Assembly (NCBI GenBank): GCA_039934635.1
Contig: JBDTLT010000010.1
Location: forward strand, 8,232-72,231
Reading direction: 5' to 3'
DNA length: 64,000 nt
Origin: DATLFA01 sp039934635
Lineage (GTDB): Bacteria; Actinomycetota; Acidimicrobiia; Acidimicrobiales; WLNW01
The translations under genes and the position numbers were made by a program. Positions 56,592 through 64,000 of this stretch are shown here, in pieces. Numbering within the stretch: position 1 is the first letter of the stretch; each line of letters begins with the position of its first letter. The notes under the pieces were generated by a model. It did not search any database. It was not told where the DNA came from and saw nothing but the letters and a program-made list of their open reading frames with translations.

Positions 56592-59395
56592 CGAGCGACG
56601 ACGTGTCGGCAGCGTCCTCGAGCCGGCGCGTGCTACTGCTGGCGGGCCAGGCATTCGCGCTAGGCCTGACCGTGGCGTGGATCACCATCCCCGGCAGTGC
56701 GATATTTCTCGACACCTATGGCTCGGGCCTGCTGCCCGTCACGTATCTCGGCGCGGCCGCGGCCGGGGCGACCGCTACTGCGTTGCTCGGGCGGGCACTG
56801 CGGCGCCGCCCCCTCGCATGGGTGGCGATGCGAGTGCTTGCCGGAATGGCGCTCGTGCTCGCGGCGTCGTGGGTGTTGCTGTGGCGATCGGGTGCAGATT
56901 GGGTTTCGTTCGCGCTGCTCGTATTGGTACCGATCTTGGTGCCGGTCGGCTTCGTCTTCGTCGTGGGGCAGGCGGGCATGCTCCTCGATGTCCGCGCTCT
57001 GAAGACGCTGTATCCACGAGTCATCGCCGGCTTTGCGCTGGGGTTCGTTGCCGGTGGCCTCGTGGGACCGCCACTGCTCGCGCTGCTCGGCCGCACCGAG
57101 CATCTCCTGGCGGCCGCGGCCGCGGCAGCTGTTCTGTTTCTGGTGTTGGTCGCGGCAACCCGCCGCAGCTTTCGCGCAGAGTTGTCGACGGTCGACCACG
57201 GCAGTGACGACATCGCGCGACCGACGCTGCGATCGCTTCTGTCGAATCGCTACGTCGTACTCATCATGGCGTTCCAGATGTTGTCCGCGGTCGAGAGCCA
57301 GTGGCTCGACTACCTCGTGTACGACCGGGCGGGGCAGCGCTACCAGAACAGCGAGGAGCTCGCCCGCTTCGTCAGCCGTTTCTCCGTGATCGCCTACGGG
57401 TCGGACATCATCTTCTTATTGATTGTCGCGGGCTTGCTGCTGCGCCGTTTCGGCTTGCGCTACGGCCTCACCGCGAACCCGTTCGTTGTGCTGGCCCTCG
57501 TCGCCGCGGCGGTCACGGCGTCGATAGTCGGGGGTTCGGGCACGACGATCGTCTTCGTGTTGGTCGTCGCGACCCGGGTCAGCGACCTGGTGCTCAGCGA
57601 CGGCTCGACCCGTACTTCGCTCAGCGCGGCCTACCAAGCCATCGCTACGCCGCAGCGCTTGGCGGCGCAGGCCAACGTCGAAGGGCTCGCCGTGCCGGTC
57701 GCGATCGGCTTCAGCGGTCTCGTGCTCCTCGTCGTGCGCGCCGCGGTCGGCACCAACGGAATCGTATTGCCGATCCTCACGAGCGTGGTCCTGGTCGGGT
57801 GGATTGTGGTCGCGCTGTGCGTGTTCCGGGGCTACCGAGTGAACCTTCTCGCCAACCTGCGCCACCGCGTCCTCGACCCGGTCGAGCTCACCATCGACGG
57901 CGCGCACACGATGACCGTCATCGACCGACTGCTCGACAGCGACGACGATCGAGACGTGCGGCTCGGTCTCCACACCCTCACCGTCGCACAGCATCCCGAA
58001 CTGTCGATGCGACTCGAGCGCCTCGCCCTGCACGACCGGGCCACCGTCCGATCCGATGCACTCGATCGTCTGGTGCACGTGGATTCGGTCGTCGCCGCGA
58101 TGGCCGCCCGCCGTGGGCTCGACCATCACAGCGCGGGCGCGCGCGCGGCCAGTCTCCGCGCGCTCGCGATCGTCGGGATCGCCGACGACGTTGCCGCGAT
58201 CGCATCACGCGCGGAAGACGCGGACGATGAGGTGAAGTTGGCGGCCGCAATCGCGATGAGCCGTATCGGCGATGACGACGACCGGCGCGACGTCGCGGCA
58301 ATGATCGTCGAGCTCGCTCGCTCTGAACAAGCGCACCACCGAGTGCTGGCGGCCCGGATGGTCGAGGGGTGCGACACGGGAGTATGGATGAATCGAAGCC
58401 CATTGCGAGCCTTGCTCGGCGACCCCGATCATGACGTTGTCAATGCGGCTCTCGCAGCCATCCGGTGGCCCGATGATGTAGAGGTGCTCGTCGATGTCAT
58501 GGCTCGTCTCGAGGATCGGCGCACGGCGGGCGCCGCGGTCGACACGTTGGCGCGCGGCGGCGCGGCGGCTCTCGTGCTCGTCGACGAGGGGCTCAGCGGT
58601 CGCACCGGTCTCGGCCGCGAAGGGCAGGAACTGCTCGCCCGTGTCTGCCGATCGATCGACGGCCCCGATGCGGTTATGGTGCTGCGCCGCCATGTCGAGC
58701 ACCGCAATCGCGAGGTCGGTCTGGCGGTCATGGGCGCGCTTGCCGCGCTCGTTCTATCGGAAACCGACCGCGCCGCCCACGAGGACGACACCGCCACCGA
58801 CGCGCCCCAAGAGCCGGCGGAATCGGCCGTCGTCCGAGCGGATCTCGAGCACGCGACCTACGTGCTGCGGGCGTTGGTCGAACTCGATGCCCTCATGTCG
58901 GCTAGCGCGCTTCGCGCCGCCCTGAACGACGAGTTGGTGTTGTTGCGCCGGCGCGTGCTTGCCGCGCTGTCGATTCGCTATGGGGCCGACGGGATGAGCC
59001 GAGTGGCGTACCAGTTCGCGCAACGCAACACGCGCGCGCACGCGATGGCGCTCGAGTGGCTCGACGTCACGCTGTCGGGTAGTGACCGTGCCGCTGTCGC
59101 GTTGCTAGAGCCCGGCCTGACGCCCGACGCACAACTGCGCGCGTTGACGCGCTCGTTCCCGATCGCGCCGAGCACGGTGCCCGTGATCGTTCGCGATCTC
59201 GTCGAAGACCGCGACTCGAGGTGGCGGCGTCCGTGGATCGCGGCGTGCGCACTACTTGCTGCGTCGGAAATGCCTGAGGTCGGTCTCGACGCGTTGACTC
59301 TGGACCTCGCCGCCGACCCGTTGCCCACCGAATCGCGAGAGAACGCGATCATCCACGAGACCCTGGCGGGACTGCGGCGCCGTCAGACGGCCTGA
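56588..59395 (+). CDS. MFS/nucleotide-translocase-like membrane protein fused to HEAT repeats
   Basis: The 935-residue protein has about 10-12 N-terminal membrane helices (residues about 15-420) of a major-facilitator or ATP/ADP-translocase-like fold. A soluble half of helical HEAT-type repeats follows (about 430-930), with repeated motifs such as RATVRSDALDRLVHVD, DDEVKLAAAIAMSRIGD and NREVGLAVMGALAAL. No transport substrate can be named. Its gene starts inside the stop of a cNMP-binding-fold gene, as in other bacteria where such translocase-like proteins carry cNMP and HEAT modules. The HEAT half probably binds a partner protein. Confidence 0.74.
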   Translation: MTSDDVSAASSSRRVLLLAGQAFALGLTVAWITIPGSAIFLDTYGSGLLPVTYLGAAAAGATATALLGRALRRRPLAWVAMRVLAGMALVLAASWVLLWRSGADWVSFALLVLVPILVPVGFVFVVGQAGMLLDVRALKTLYPRVIAGFALGFVAGGLVGPPLLALLGRTEHLLAAAAAAAVLFLVLVAATRRSFRAELSTVDHGSDDIARPTLRSLLSNRYVVLIMAFQMLSAVESQWLDYLVYDRAGQRYQNSEELARFVSRFSVIAYGSDIIFLLIVAGLLLRRFGLRYGLTANPFVVLALVAAAVTASIVGGSGTTIVFVLVVATRVSDLVLSDGSTRTSLSAAYQAIATPQRLAAQANVEGLAVPVAIGFSGLVLLVVRAAVGTNGIVLPILTSVVLVGWIVVALCVFRGYRVNLLANLRHRVLDPVELTIDGAHTMTVIDRLLDSDDDRDVRLGLHTLTVAQHPELSMRLERLALHDRATVRSDALDRLVHVDSVVAAMAARRGLDHHSAGARAASLRALAIVGIADDVAAIASRAEDADDEVKLAAAIAMSRIGDDDDRRDVAAMIVELARSEQAHHRVLAARMVEGCDTGVWMNRSPLRALLGDPDHDVVNAALAAIRWPDDVEVLVDVMARLEDRRTAGAAVDTLARGGAAALVLVDEGLSGRTGLGREGQELLARVCRSIDGPDAVMVLRRHVEHRNREVGLAVMGALAALVLSETDRAAHEDDTATDAPQEPAESAVVRADLEHATYVLRALVELDALMSASALRAALNDELVLLRRRVLAALSIRYGADGMSRVAYQFAQRNTRAHAMALEWLDVTLSGSDRAAVALLEPGLTPDAQLRALTRSFPIAPSTVPVIVRDLVEDRDSRWRRPWIAACALLAASEMPEVGLDALTLDLAADPLPTESRENAIIHETLAGLRRRQTA

Positions 59396-59439
59396 TCCTT
59401 CGAGTGAACGGTCACCGGCCCCGAGACGCCGCACCTGGT

Positions 59440-59922
59440 TCAGCTGACGTTGATCGCGCGTAGTGCGTCGAGCACTTCGAACAGGTGATGGCGTGAGCGG
59501 GCGGTGTCGGCGTCGAGTTCGCAACTCGATCCGTCGGCGAAGACGATCAACACGGGATGCGCGAAACGCGCGTCGATGGGGATGATCGAACGCACTTCGG
59601 CCGGCCAGAACGACACTTCAGGTCGGTAGCCGAAGAGCAGCCCGCTGCGCAGGTACAACAGCAGATGGAAGTTGGTGACCGCGAGAAGGCCGTCCCGGTA
59701 GCGCCCGACCTTCGAGGCCAACGGCGGCGCGGCGTAGGGCGAACGCGCTTCCTTTCTCACTGCGGCGCCGACGAAACGCGCCGCCACCGTGATGCTGTTG
59801 AACTCCAACGTGCGGTTGCGGTGAAACCTGATCGCAGTGAAGATGTGCTCTCCGCCCTGGAGTCCGTTGCCCGTGGCCTGCAGCTTGCGCGCGTGCTTGC
59901 TCGGTGCCGGTAACTCCGCCAT
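59440..59922 (-). CDS. Hypothetical protein, possibly PH-like domain
   Basis: I do not recognise the family with certainty. The 160-residue product has no signal peptide or membrane helix. Its middle and C-terminal part (GLLAVTNFHLLLYLRSGLLF, VRSIIPIDARFAHPVLIVFA, DGSSCELDAD) has alternating hydrophobic strands and ends in a helix. This is the pattern of bacterial PH-like domains where a strand reads ...vTnhRlll.... It is a single minus-strand gene, converging on the MFS-HEAT gene. The ATG at 59922 lacks a clear ribosome binding site. Confidence 0.6.
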   Translation of the reverse strand: MAELPAPSKHARKLQATGNGLQGGEHIFTAIRFHRNRTLEFNSITVAARFVGAAVRKEARSPYAAPPLASKVGRYRDGLLAVTNFHLLLYLRSGLLFGYRPEVSFWPAEVRSIIPIDARFAHPVLIVFADGSSCELDADTARSRHHLFEVLDALRAINVS

Positions 59923-60040
59923 GCGCGATCGGTCGGCAACTGACCGAGCGCACTTGAGCGCCGGGCGCGGAGAGTTGTCTCACGCGGACCAATTAAGGCC
60001 GGTCGACTCATTTGCGGCGCGCCGTGCGGCACCGCCAACG

Positions 60041-60568
60041 TCACACGGCGCAGGAAGCCGCTTGAATGCCGGCCAGCATCGAGAAACGACCGACCATGCA
60101 CATGACGCAAAGTAGACCGAGCTCGATGATCTGCTCCGCGGTGAAGTAGGTCTGCAGTTCCTTCTTGTCCTGCTCGGTGATTGCCGTGTGGTCCGAGGCG
60201 AACTTGAACGCGAAGTTGACTGCCGCTTCTTCGGCGGGCGAGAGGTGCGGTCGATCGTCGGCCACCAGCTCTATCACCATCTCTTCGGTGAGACCGTCGG
60301 CCAGCGCGGTTGGATCGCGGCCCGACAGGCACAGCTGACACTGCGTGGTCTGCGCGACTGCGAGTCGCACGAGCTCGGTCAGACGCGCACCGAGGTGGTT
60401 GTCGTAGCGAACGTGGCCGTAGACGTCGTTGTAGCGGCGATAGTGATCGGGCGCGTTGGCCATCATGCGGATGAAGTCGCGAAGACCAGGTCGGTCGGTG
60501 GCGTCGAAGTTGGCACGGAGGTCGGCGGGGAGATCGTCGACCGGAACCAGGGGCACGAAGTCGTTCAT
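60041..60568 (-). CDS. Carboxymuconolactone decarboxylase/AhpD-family protein
   Basis: The 175-residue alpha-helical protein has the AhpD-like core ELVRLAVAQTTQCQLCLSGR, with a Cys-x-x-Cys that could act as a peroxidase-type redox centre and a family-typical His replaced by Arg near it. IIELGLLCVMCMVGRF forms the last helix, with two further Cys. It may be an antioxidant protein or a carboxymuconolactone-decarboxylase relative. It follows the MMPL gene by 22 bases on the same strand, so it may be cotranscribed and relate to oxidised or toxic export substrates. Confidence 0.82.
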   Translation of the reverse strand: MNDFVPLVPVDDLPADLRANFDATDRPGLRDFIRMMANAPDHYRRYNDVYGHVRYDNHLGARLTELVRLAVAQTTQCQLCLSGRDPTALADGLTEEMVIELVADDRPHLSPAEEAAVNFAFKFASDHTAITEQDKKELQTYFTAEQIIELGLLCVMCMVGRFSMLAGIQAASCAV

Positions 60569-60590
60569 GCCCCAACGGTACTGCGCCTCG

Positions 60591-62924
60591 TCAGCGCACG
60601 GACGCGAGAGCCGGGTCGTGCTCGTCGTCGTCGACCTTGGGCGGGGCTATCGCGTGGCCTTCGACGTCGATACGGGGAAGGAGGCGGTCGAGCCAGCGGG
60701 GCAACCACCAGTTGCGGTCGCCCAGCAACTCCATGGTGGCCGGCACGAGCAGGAGCCGCACGATGGTGGCGTCGAGCAGGATCGCCGTGGCGAGCCCGGT
60801 GCCCATGAGCTTGACGACTCGATCGTTCTCCAACAAGAAGCTGCCGAAGACCACGACCATGATCGCCGCGGCCGCGGTGATCACTTTGGCGGTGGCGGCG
60901 AGGCCGTCGGCGACCGACGTGCGGCTGTCACCGGTGCGATGCCACTCTTCTCGCACTCGCGAGAGGAGGAACACCTCGTAGTCCATCGACAGACCGAACA
61001 CGATCGCGAACAACATCATGGGAACCCACGGCTCGATCGGCGCCGGTCGCACGTTGGTCAGATCGCTCAACCAACCCCACTGGAACAGCGCGACTGCGAC
61101 GCCGTAGGAGGCACCGATCGACAGAAGGTTCATCGCGACTGCCTTGAGTGGCACGAGGAGCGAGCGGAAGACCACCATCAACAACAGGAACGACAATGCG
61201 AGTACTGCGGCGAAGAAGTAGGGAAGCCGTCCCGCGAGGAAGTCCGCGAAGTCGACGTTGACCGCGACCGTGCCCGTGATGGCAACCTCGACACCGGCGG
61301 CTTGTTCGGCGGGGGGCAGCACGGTCTCGCGCAGCCGCGCCACGAGGTCGGTGGTGGCTTTGTCCTGCGGACCGGTCGTCGGGACGAGGTTCCACACTGC
61401 GGCGGTCGGGTTGTCGGGGTCGTTGGCGCGCGGCTCGGAGACGAACGCGACACCGGGGTCGGCCGCCGCGGCTTGGCCGATCGGCGCGAGCTTCGCGAGA
61501 TCGGTACCGGCGGGGAGCTCGGCGACAAGCACGAACGGGCCGTTGAAGCCGGCGCCGAAACCGTCGACGAGGAGGTTGTAGGCCTGTTTGGTGGTCGTGT
61601 CCTCCGCGTAGTTGCTCTCGTCGGAGAAGCCGAGGCGTAGCCCGAGCACGGGCACGGCCAAGATGATGAGTAGCAGCGCGCCGGCAATCGCCGCGGTCCA
61701 CGGGCGGTGTTGGATGACTCGGCTCCACCGATAGGCCGCGGTCTCGCGCAGAGGCTTGGGTGCACGGCGCGGCACCTCTTGCTTCAGCTTGCCCACGAAG
61801 AAGCCCGCGATGAGCACGATGGCCGCGAGCGGGATGCCGATGATGAGCGCGTTGATCTTGAGGCCGATGCCCACGAGCGCGATGGCGACGAGACCGGCGG
61901 CGATCAAACCGCGCCAGCGGGTCAGCTCGATGCGTTGGCCGGCGAAGCCGAGCAATGCGGGCAACAAGGTGAGCGACGCGGCAACGGTGACGGCAACGAC
62001 CGACGCCGCGCCCACGGAGAGGCCTTGGATGAATCGCACGCCCATCAACAACATGCCCAGCAGCGAAATGACGACGGTGATGCCGGCGAACAGCACCGAA
62101 CGTCCGGCGGTGTCGATGGCGATGGTGATCGACTCGCGCACGTCGTGTCCCGCGTGGAGTTGCTCTCGGTAGCGCGTGACGATGAGCAGCGCGTAGTCGA
62201 TACCGACGCCCAAGCCGATCATGATGCCGAGGAATGTGGCGAAGTCGGGAATCGTGAGGATGTTGCTCAGCAACGTGATGATGGCCGTGCCGATACCGAT
62301 GCCGAAGAGCGCGACACCGACGGGCAGACCCATTGCCAGCACCGAGCCGAATGCCACGATCAGAATGACGATGGCGAATGACAAACCGAGCACCTCTGAC
62401 GAGGGCTCCTCGAACTCGGCGAAGATGAAGCCACCGAGCTCAGTATCGACACCGTCGATCTGCGGCATGTTGTCGAGGATCTCGTCTCGAATCTCGCCGG
62501 CGCGCGGCAACGGGATGTCGTCGGGCATCTCGACGTTGGCAAATGCGATTTTGCCGGCGTCTGCATCGCGCGACGAGATCTGTGAGTCAGCGCCCTCGGC
62601 ATAGGGGCTTTCGACTCGCACGACGTCGTCGATCGTTGCGACTTTGTCGAACAGGCCTTGCATCGCGGCTTTGACCTCAGGGTCTTGGACGCCCTGATTC
62701 GCACGGAACACGATCGTGCCGACGATGCCGCTGCCCTGTCCCCCGAACTTGGCGTCGAGTATGTCGAGGCCGGTCTTGGACTCGACGTCGGGCAAGTTGA
62801 ATTCGTCTCGGAACGCGCTGCCGACGGCGCCGGAAACGACACCACCGAGCACGAGGATGAACACCCACAGACCGAGCACCAGCCGTCGGCGGTCGTGACA
62901 CCAGGGACCTAGTCGTGCAAACAC
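60591..62924 (-). CDS. MMPL-family RND transporter
   Basis: The 777-residue protein has two MMPL halves of six membrane helices each, with large external loops. Visible family features include the proton-relay regions LGIMIGLGVGIDYALLIVTRY and IVFGLSMDYEVFLLSRVREE (GxxxDY in each half). These transporters use the proton gradient to move lipids, siderophores or drugs. GTG at 62924 is chosen because GGAGG precedes it at proper spacing. It is followed by the AhpD-like gene. The substrate is unknown; lipid or drug export is likely by family. Confidence 0.88.
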   Translation of the reverse strand: MFARLGPWCHDRRRLVLGLWVFILVLGGVVSGAVGSAFRDEFNLPDVESKTGLDILDAKFGGQGSGIVGTIVFRANQGVQDPEVKAAMQGLFDKVATIDDVVRVESPYAEGADSQISSRDADAGKIAFANVEMPDDIPLPRAGEIRDEILDNMPQIDGVDTELGGFIFAEFEEPSSEVLGLSFAIVILIVAFGSVLAMGLPVGVALFGIGIGTAIITLLSNILTIPDFATFLGIMIGLGVGIDYALLIVTRYREQLHAGHDVRESITIAIDTAGRSVLFAGITVVISLLGMLLMGVRFIQGLSVGAASVVAVTVAASLTLLPALLGFAGQRIELTRWRGLIAAGLVAIALVGIGLKINALIIGIPLAAIVLIAGFFVGKLKQEVPRRAPKPLRETAAYRWSRVIQHRPWTAAIAGALLLIILAVPVLGLRLGFSDESNYAEDTTTKQAYNLLVDGFGAGFNGPFVLVAELPAGTDLAKLAPIGQAAAADPGVAFVSEPRANDPDNPTAAVWNLVPTTGPQDKATTDLVARLRETVLPPAEQAAGVEVAITGTVAVNVDFADFLAGRLPYFFAAVLALSFLLLMVVFRSLLVPLKAVAMNLLSIGASYGVAVALFQWGWLSDLTNVRPAPIEPWVPMMLFAIVFGLSMDYEVFLLSRVREEWHRTGDSRTSVADGLAATAKVITAAAAIMVVVFGSFLLENDRVVKLMGTGLATAILLDATIVRLLLVPATMELLGDRNWWLPRWLDRLLPRIDVEGHAIAPPKVDDDEHDPALASVR

Positions 62925-63309
62925 CAAAACCTCCGAAGACGTGCGACTTCGCCCGCGTGGGCGTGCTGCCAAGAATTGCAACGCATGGACTAGGACGACG
63001 GAAGAGTGCAGAACTCATCGGCGACATGCGCGTGGCTGCGAGTGGGTCAAGTTATCGACGGCGCGCGCGTGTCGCAATGAATATTCCTCGTGGTGTCGAA
63101 GTGGTGAGGGTCAGGCCCGGTACGACTCGATGCGCGACAGTCTGACCAGGCAGTCAGTTCAGATTCGACCCGCCGAGTAGCGGGGATACCGCCGGGTACA
63201 CAGTCATGTATCCCGCCGCGGGTGCCGGCGACTCGCACCGCTACCGACTCCCATGTCAAGTTATTCGGGCGTGCCCGCCGATGGTAGCGGGCGACGGGAA
63301 GGACACTGA
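62925..63309. other. Divergent intergenic region
   Basis: No gene is credible in these 385 bases between the MMPL transporter and the VOC protein, which are transcribed outward. The region contains a palindrome at 63142-63157, treated separately, GGAGG before the MMPL start and GGAAGGA before the VOC start. Other short open frames have no ribosome binding site or family resemblance. Confidence 0.45.
63142..63157. promoter_or_regulatory. Candidate regulator operator (inverted repeat)
   Basis: CTGAC at 63142-63146 and GTCAG at 63153-63157 form a perfect inverted repeat with a 6-base gap. Spacing and sequence resemble TetR-family operators, and MMPL transporters are often controlled by TetR proteins. 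No tetR gene is in this part of the window. Confidence 0.4.
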
Positions 63310-63786
63310 GTGAGCTCCATGCCCGCGTATCACGTCGGGATACTCGTGCGCGATATCGCGGCAGCACGCCGTCGCTTCGGTGCCGCGCTCGGGATCACCT
63401 TCGGCGAAGTCGAACCGCGCGTACTCAATTTCACCAACGGCGAGTCCGACAGTGTCAGGCTTTGCTACTCGGTCGAGGGCCCTCCATATCTCGAGCTGAT
63501 CGAAGCCAAGGGCGCGGGCGTGTTCGGACTCCAACATCCCGAGGGCGTGCATCACATCGGCGCGTGGGTCACCGACGGACCGAGCCAATGCGCGGCGCTT
63601 CAGGCGTACGGCGTGGGTGTCGACCGACAGCTGCAGTCGGTCGACGGGCCGTACGGCCACTCGGAGAACTTCATGTGGTTCAACAATCCTGCAGACCTGC
63701 ACGGTGTGCGATTCGAATTCGTCGATGACTCGGTGCGCGCCGCGCTCGAAGAACGCTTTGGTTCCACCAGCAAGTCCGCTGGCTGA
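63310..63786 (+). CDS. VOC-superfamily (glyoxalase/dioxygenase fold) protein
   Basis: The 158-residue protein has paired beta-alpha-beta-beta-beta modules of the vicinal-oxygen-chelate fold. YHVGILVRDIAAARRRFGAA gives a metal-binding His, YLELIEAKG a Glu in the first half, GVHHIGAWVTD a second His and VRFEFVDD a final Glu. Methylmalonyl-CoA epimerase, glyoxalase and extradiol dioxygenase relatives share this pattern, so the exact reaction is open. GTG at 63310 follows GGAAGGA; ATG at 63319 is possible. Confidence 0.8.
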   Translation: MSSMPAYHVGILVRDIAAARRRFGAALGITFGEVEPRVLNFTNGESDSVRLCYSVEGPPYLELIEAKGAGVFGLQHPEGVHHIGAWVTDGPSQCAALQAYGVGVDRQLQSVDGPYGHSENFMWFNNPADLHGVRFEFVDDSVRAALEERFGSTSKSAG

Positions 63787-63893
63787 CGAACTCCGTGGGG
63801 AGGACAAGGTACCCAATTGGGCGAGCCAGAGGTTTGATTGCGCCGGCCTGTGGGAACATACGGCCACGACCTCGAGCAGTGGGTGCCGTATGT

Positions 63894-64000
63894 ATGTCTG
63901 AGACACCCCTCGTTGCCATTTCGCAAGTCAACAAGTATTTCGGCCACAACCACGTACTGCGAGATATCGACCTCACGGTCGCGCGGGGCGAGGTCGTCGT
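63894..64000 (+). CDS. ABC transporter ATPase, start only (cut by window end)
   Basis: The first 35 codons read LVAISQVNKYFGHNHVLRDI and DLTVARGEVV, the opening of an ABC ATPase of the polar amino-acid (GlnQ/HisP) or similar importer type, where ...VLRDIDLTVxxGEVV... leads into the Walker A motif. The ATP-binding motif itself lies beyond the window. No ribosome binding site is obvious before the ATG at 63894. Confidence 0.7.
   Translation, partial: MSETPLVAISQVNKYFGHNHVLRDIDLTVARGEVV

Overview
The window is high-GC DNA with GTG/TTG starts, many 4-base start/stop overlaps and families typical of Actinobacteria: GAF-ANTAR, SpoIIE/RsbW/STAS partner switching, serine/threonine kinases with one membrane segment, MMPL transport and a lasso-peptide locus. 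An actinobacterium, possibly an acidimicrobial lineage, is the best reading; that is inference from gene content, not a placement. I saw no rRNA, tRNA, CRISPR array or transposase.

Layout. 1-4.2 kb: acyl-ACP desaturase, a decayed membrane-protein fragment, a GAF-ANTAR regulator, a small two-helix membrane protein and a zinc alcohol dehydrogenase. 4.4-31.1 kb: a large surface-polysaccharide locus. It holds a PglD-like acetyltransferase, a glycosyltransferase fused to a PglC-like phosphoglycosyl transferase, a nucleotide-sugar dehydrogenase, a PglE-like aminotransferase, a secreted beta-helix protein, several GT4/GT2 glycosyltransferases, two pyruvyl-transferase-like proteins, an ABC exporter, methyltransferases, a GNAT enzyme, a NodB deacetylase, a PglF-like 4,6-dehydratase, a Wzz/BY-kinase and a Wzy-like polymerase. 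31.1-39.1 kb: a predicted lasso-peptide cluster (nucleotidyltransferase, methyltransferase, PqqD-type recognition element, B2 protease, cyclase, HPr-kinase-like kinase, 45-residue precursor, two LuxR regulators, ABC exporter). 39.2-41.9 kb: twin Ser/Thr kinases. 42.1-47.8 kb: an Opp/Dpp peptide ABC operon. 48.0-53.2 kb: a double-cyclase AAA regulator and a secreted wall or surface protein. 53.6-59.4 kb: a signalling island with three cyclic-nucleotide-binding-fold proteins, SpoIIE phosphatase, RsbW-like kinase, STAS protein and an MFS-HEAT fusion. 59.4-64 kb: a hypothetical protein, an AhpD-like protein, an MMPL exporter, a VOC protein and the start of an ABC ATPase cut by the window end.

How they may work together. 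PglF-, PglE-, PglD- and PglC-like enzymes form a plausible UDP-bacillosamine-type priming route. Glycosyltransferases extend the lipid-linked sugar, the ABC exporter or Wzy/Wzz system moves and polymerises it, and pyruvyl, methyl and acetyl groups decorate it. The last polysaccharide genes run without a break into the lasso biosynthetic genes (24665-34970, nearly every junction overlapping). The lasso precursor ends in Ser and sits beside an HPr-kinase-like gene and a nucleotidyltransferase gene, which fits the paeninodin type of C-terminally phosphorylated lasso peptides. Two polysaccharide transcription units share a strikingly similar promoter (15343-15387 and 24516-24560), which suggests common control.
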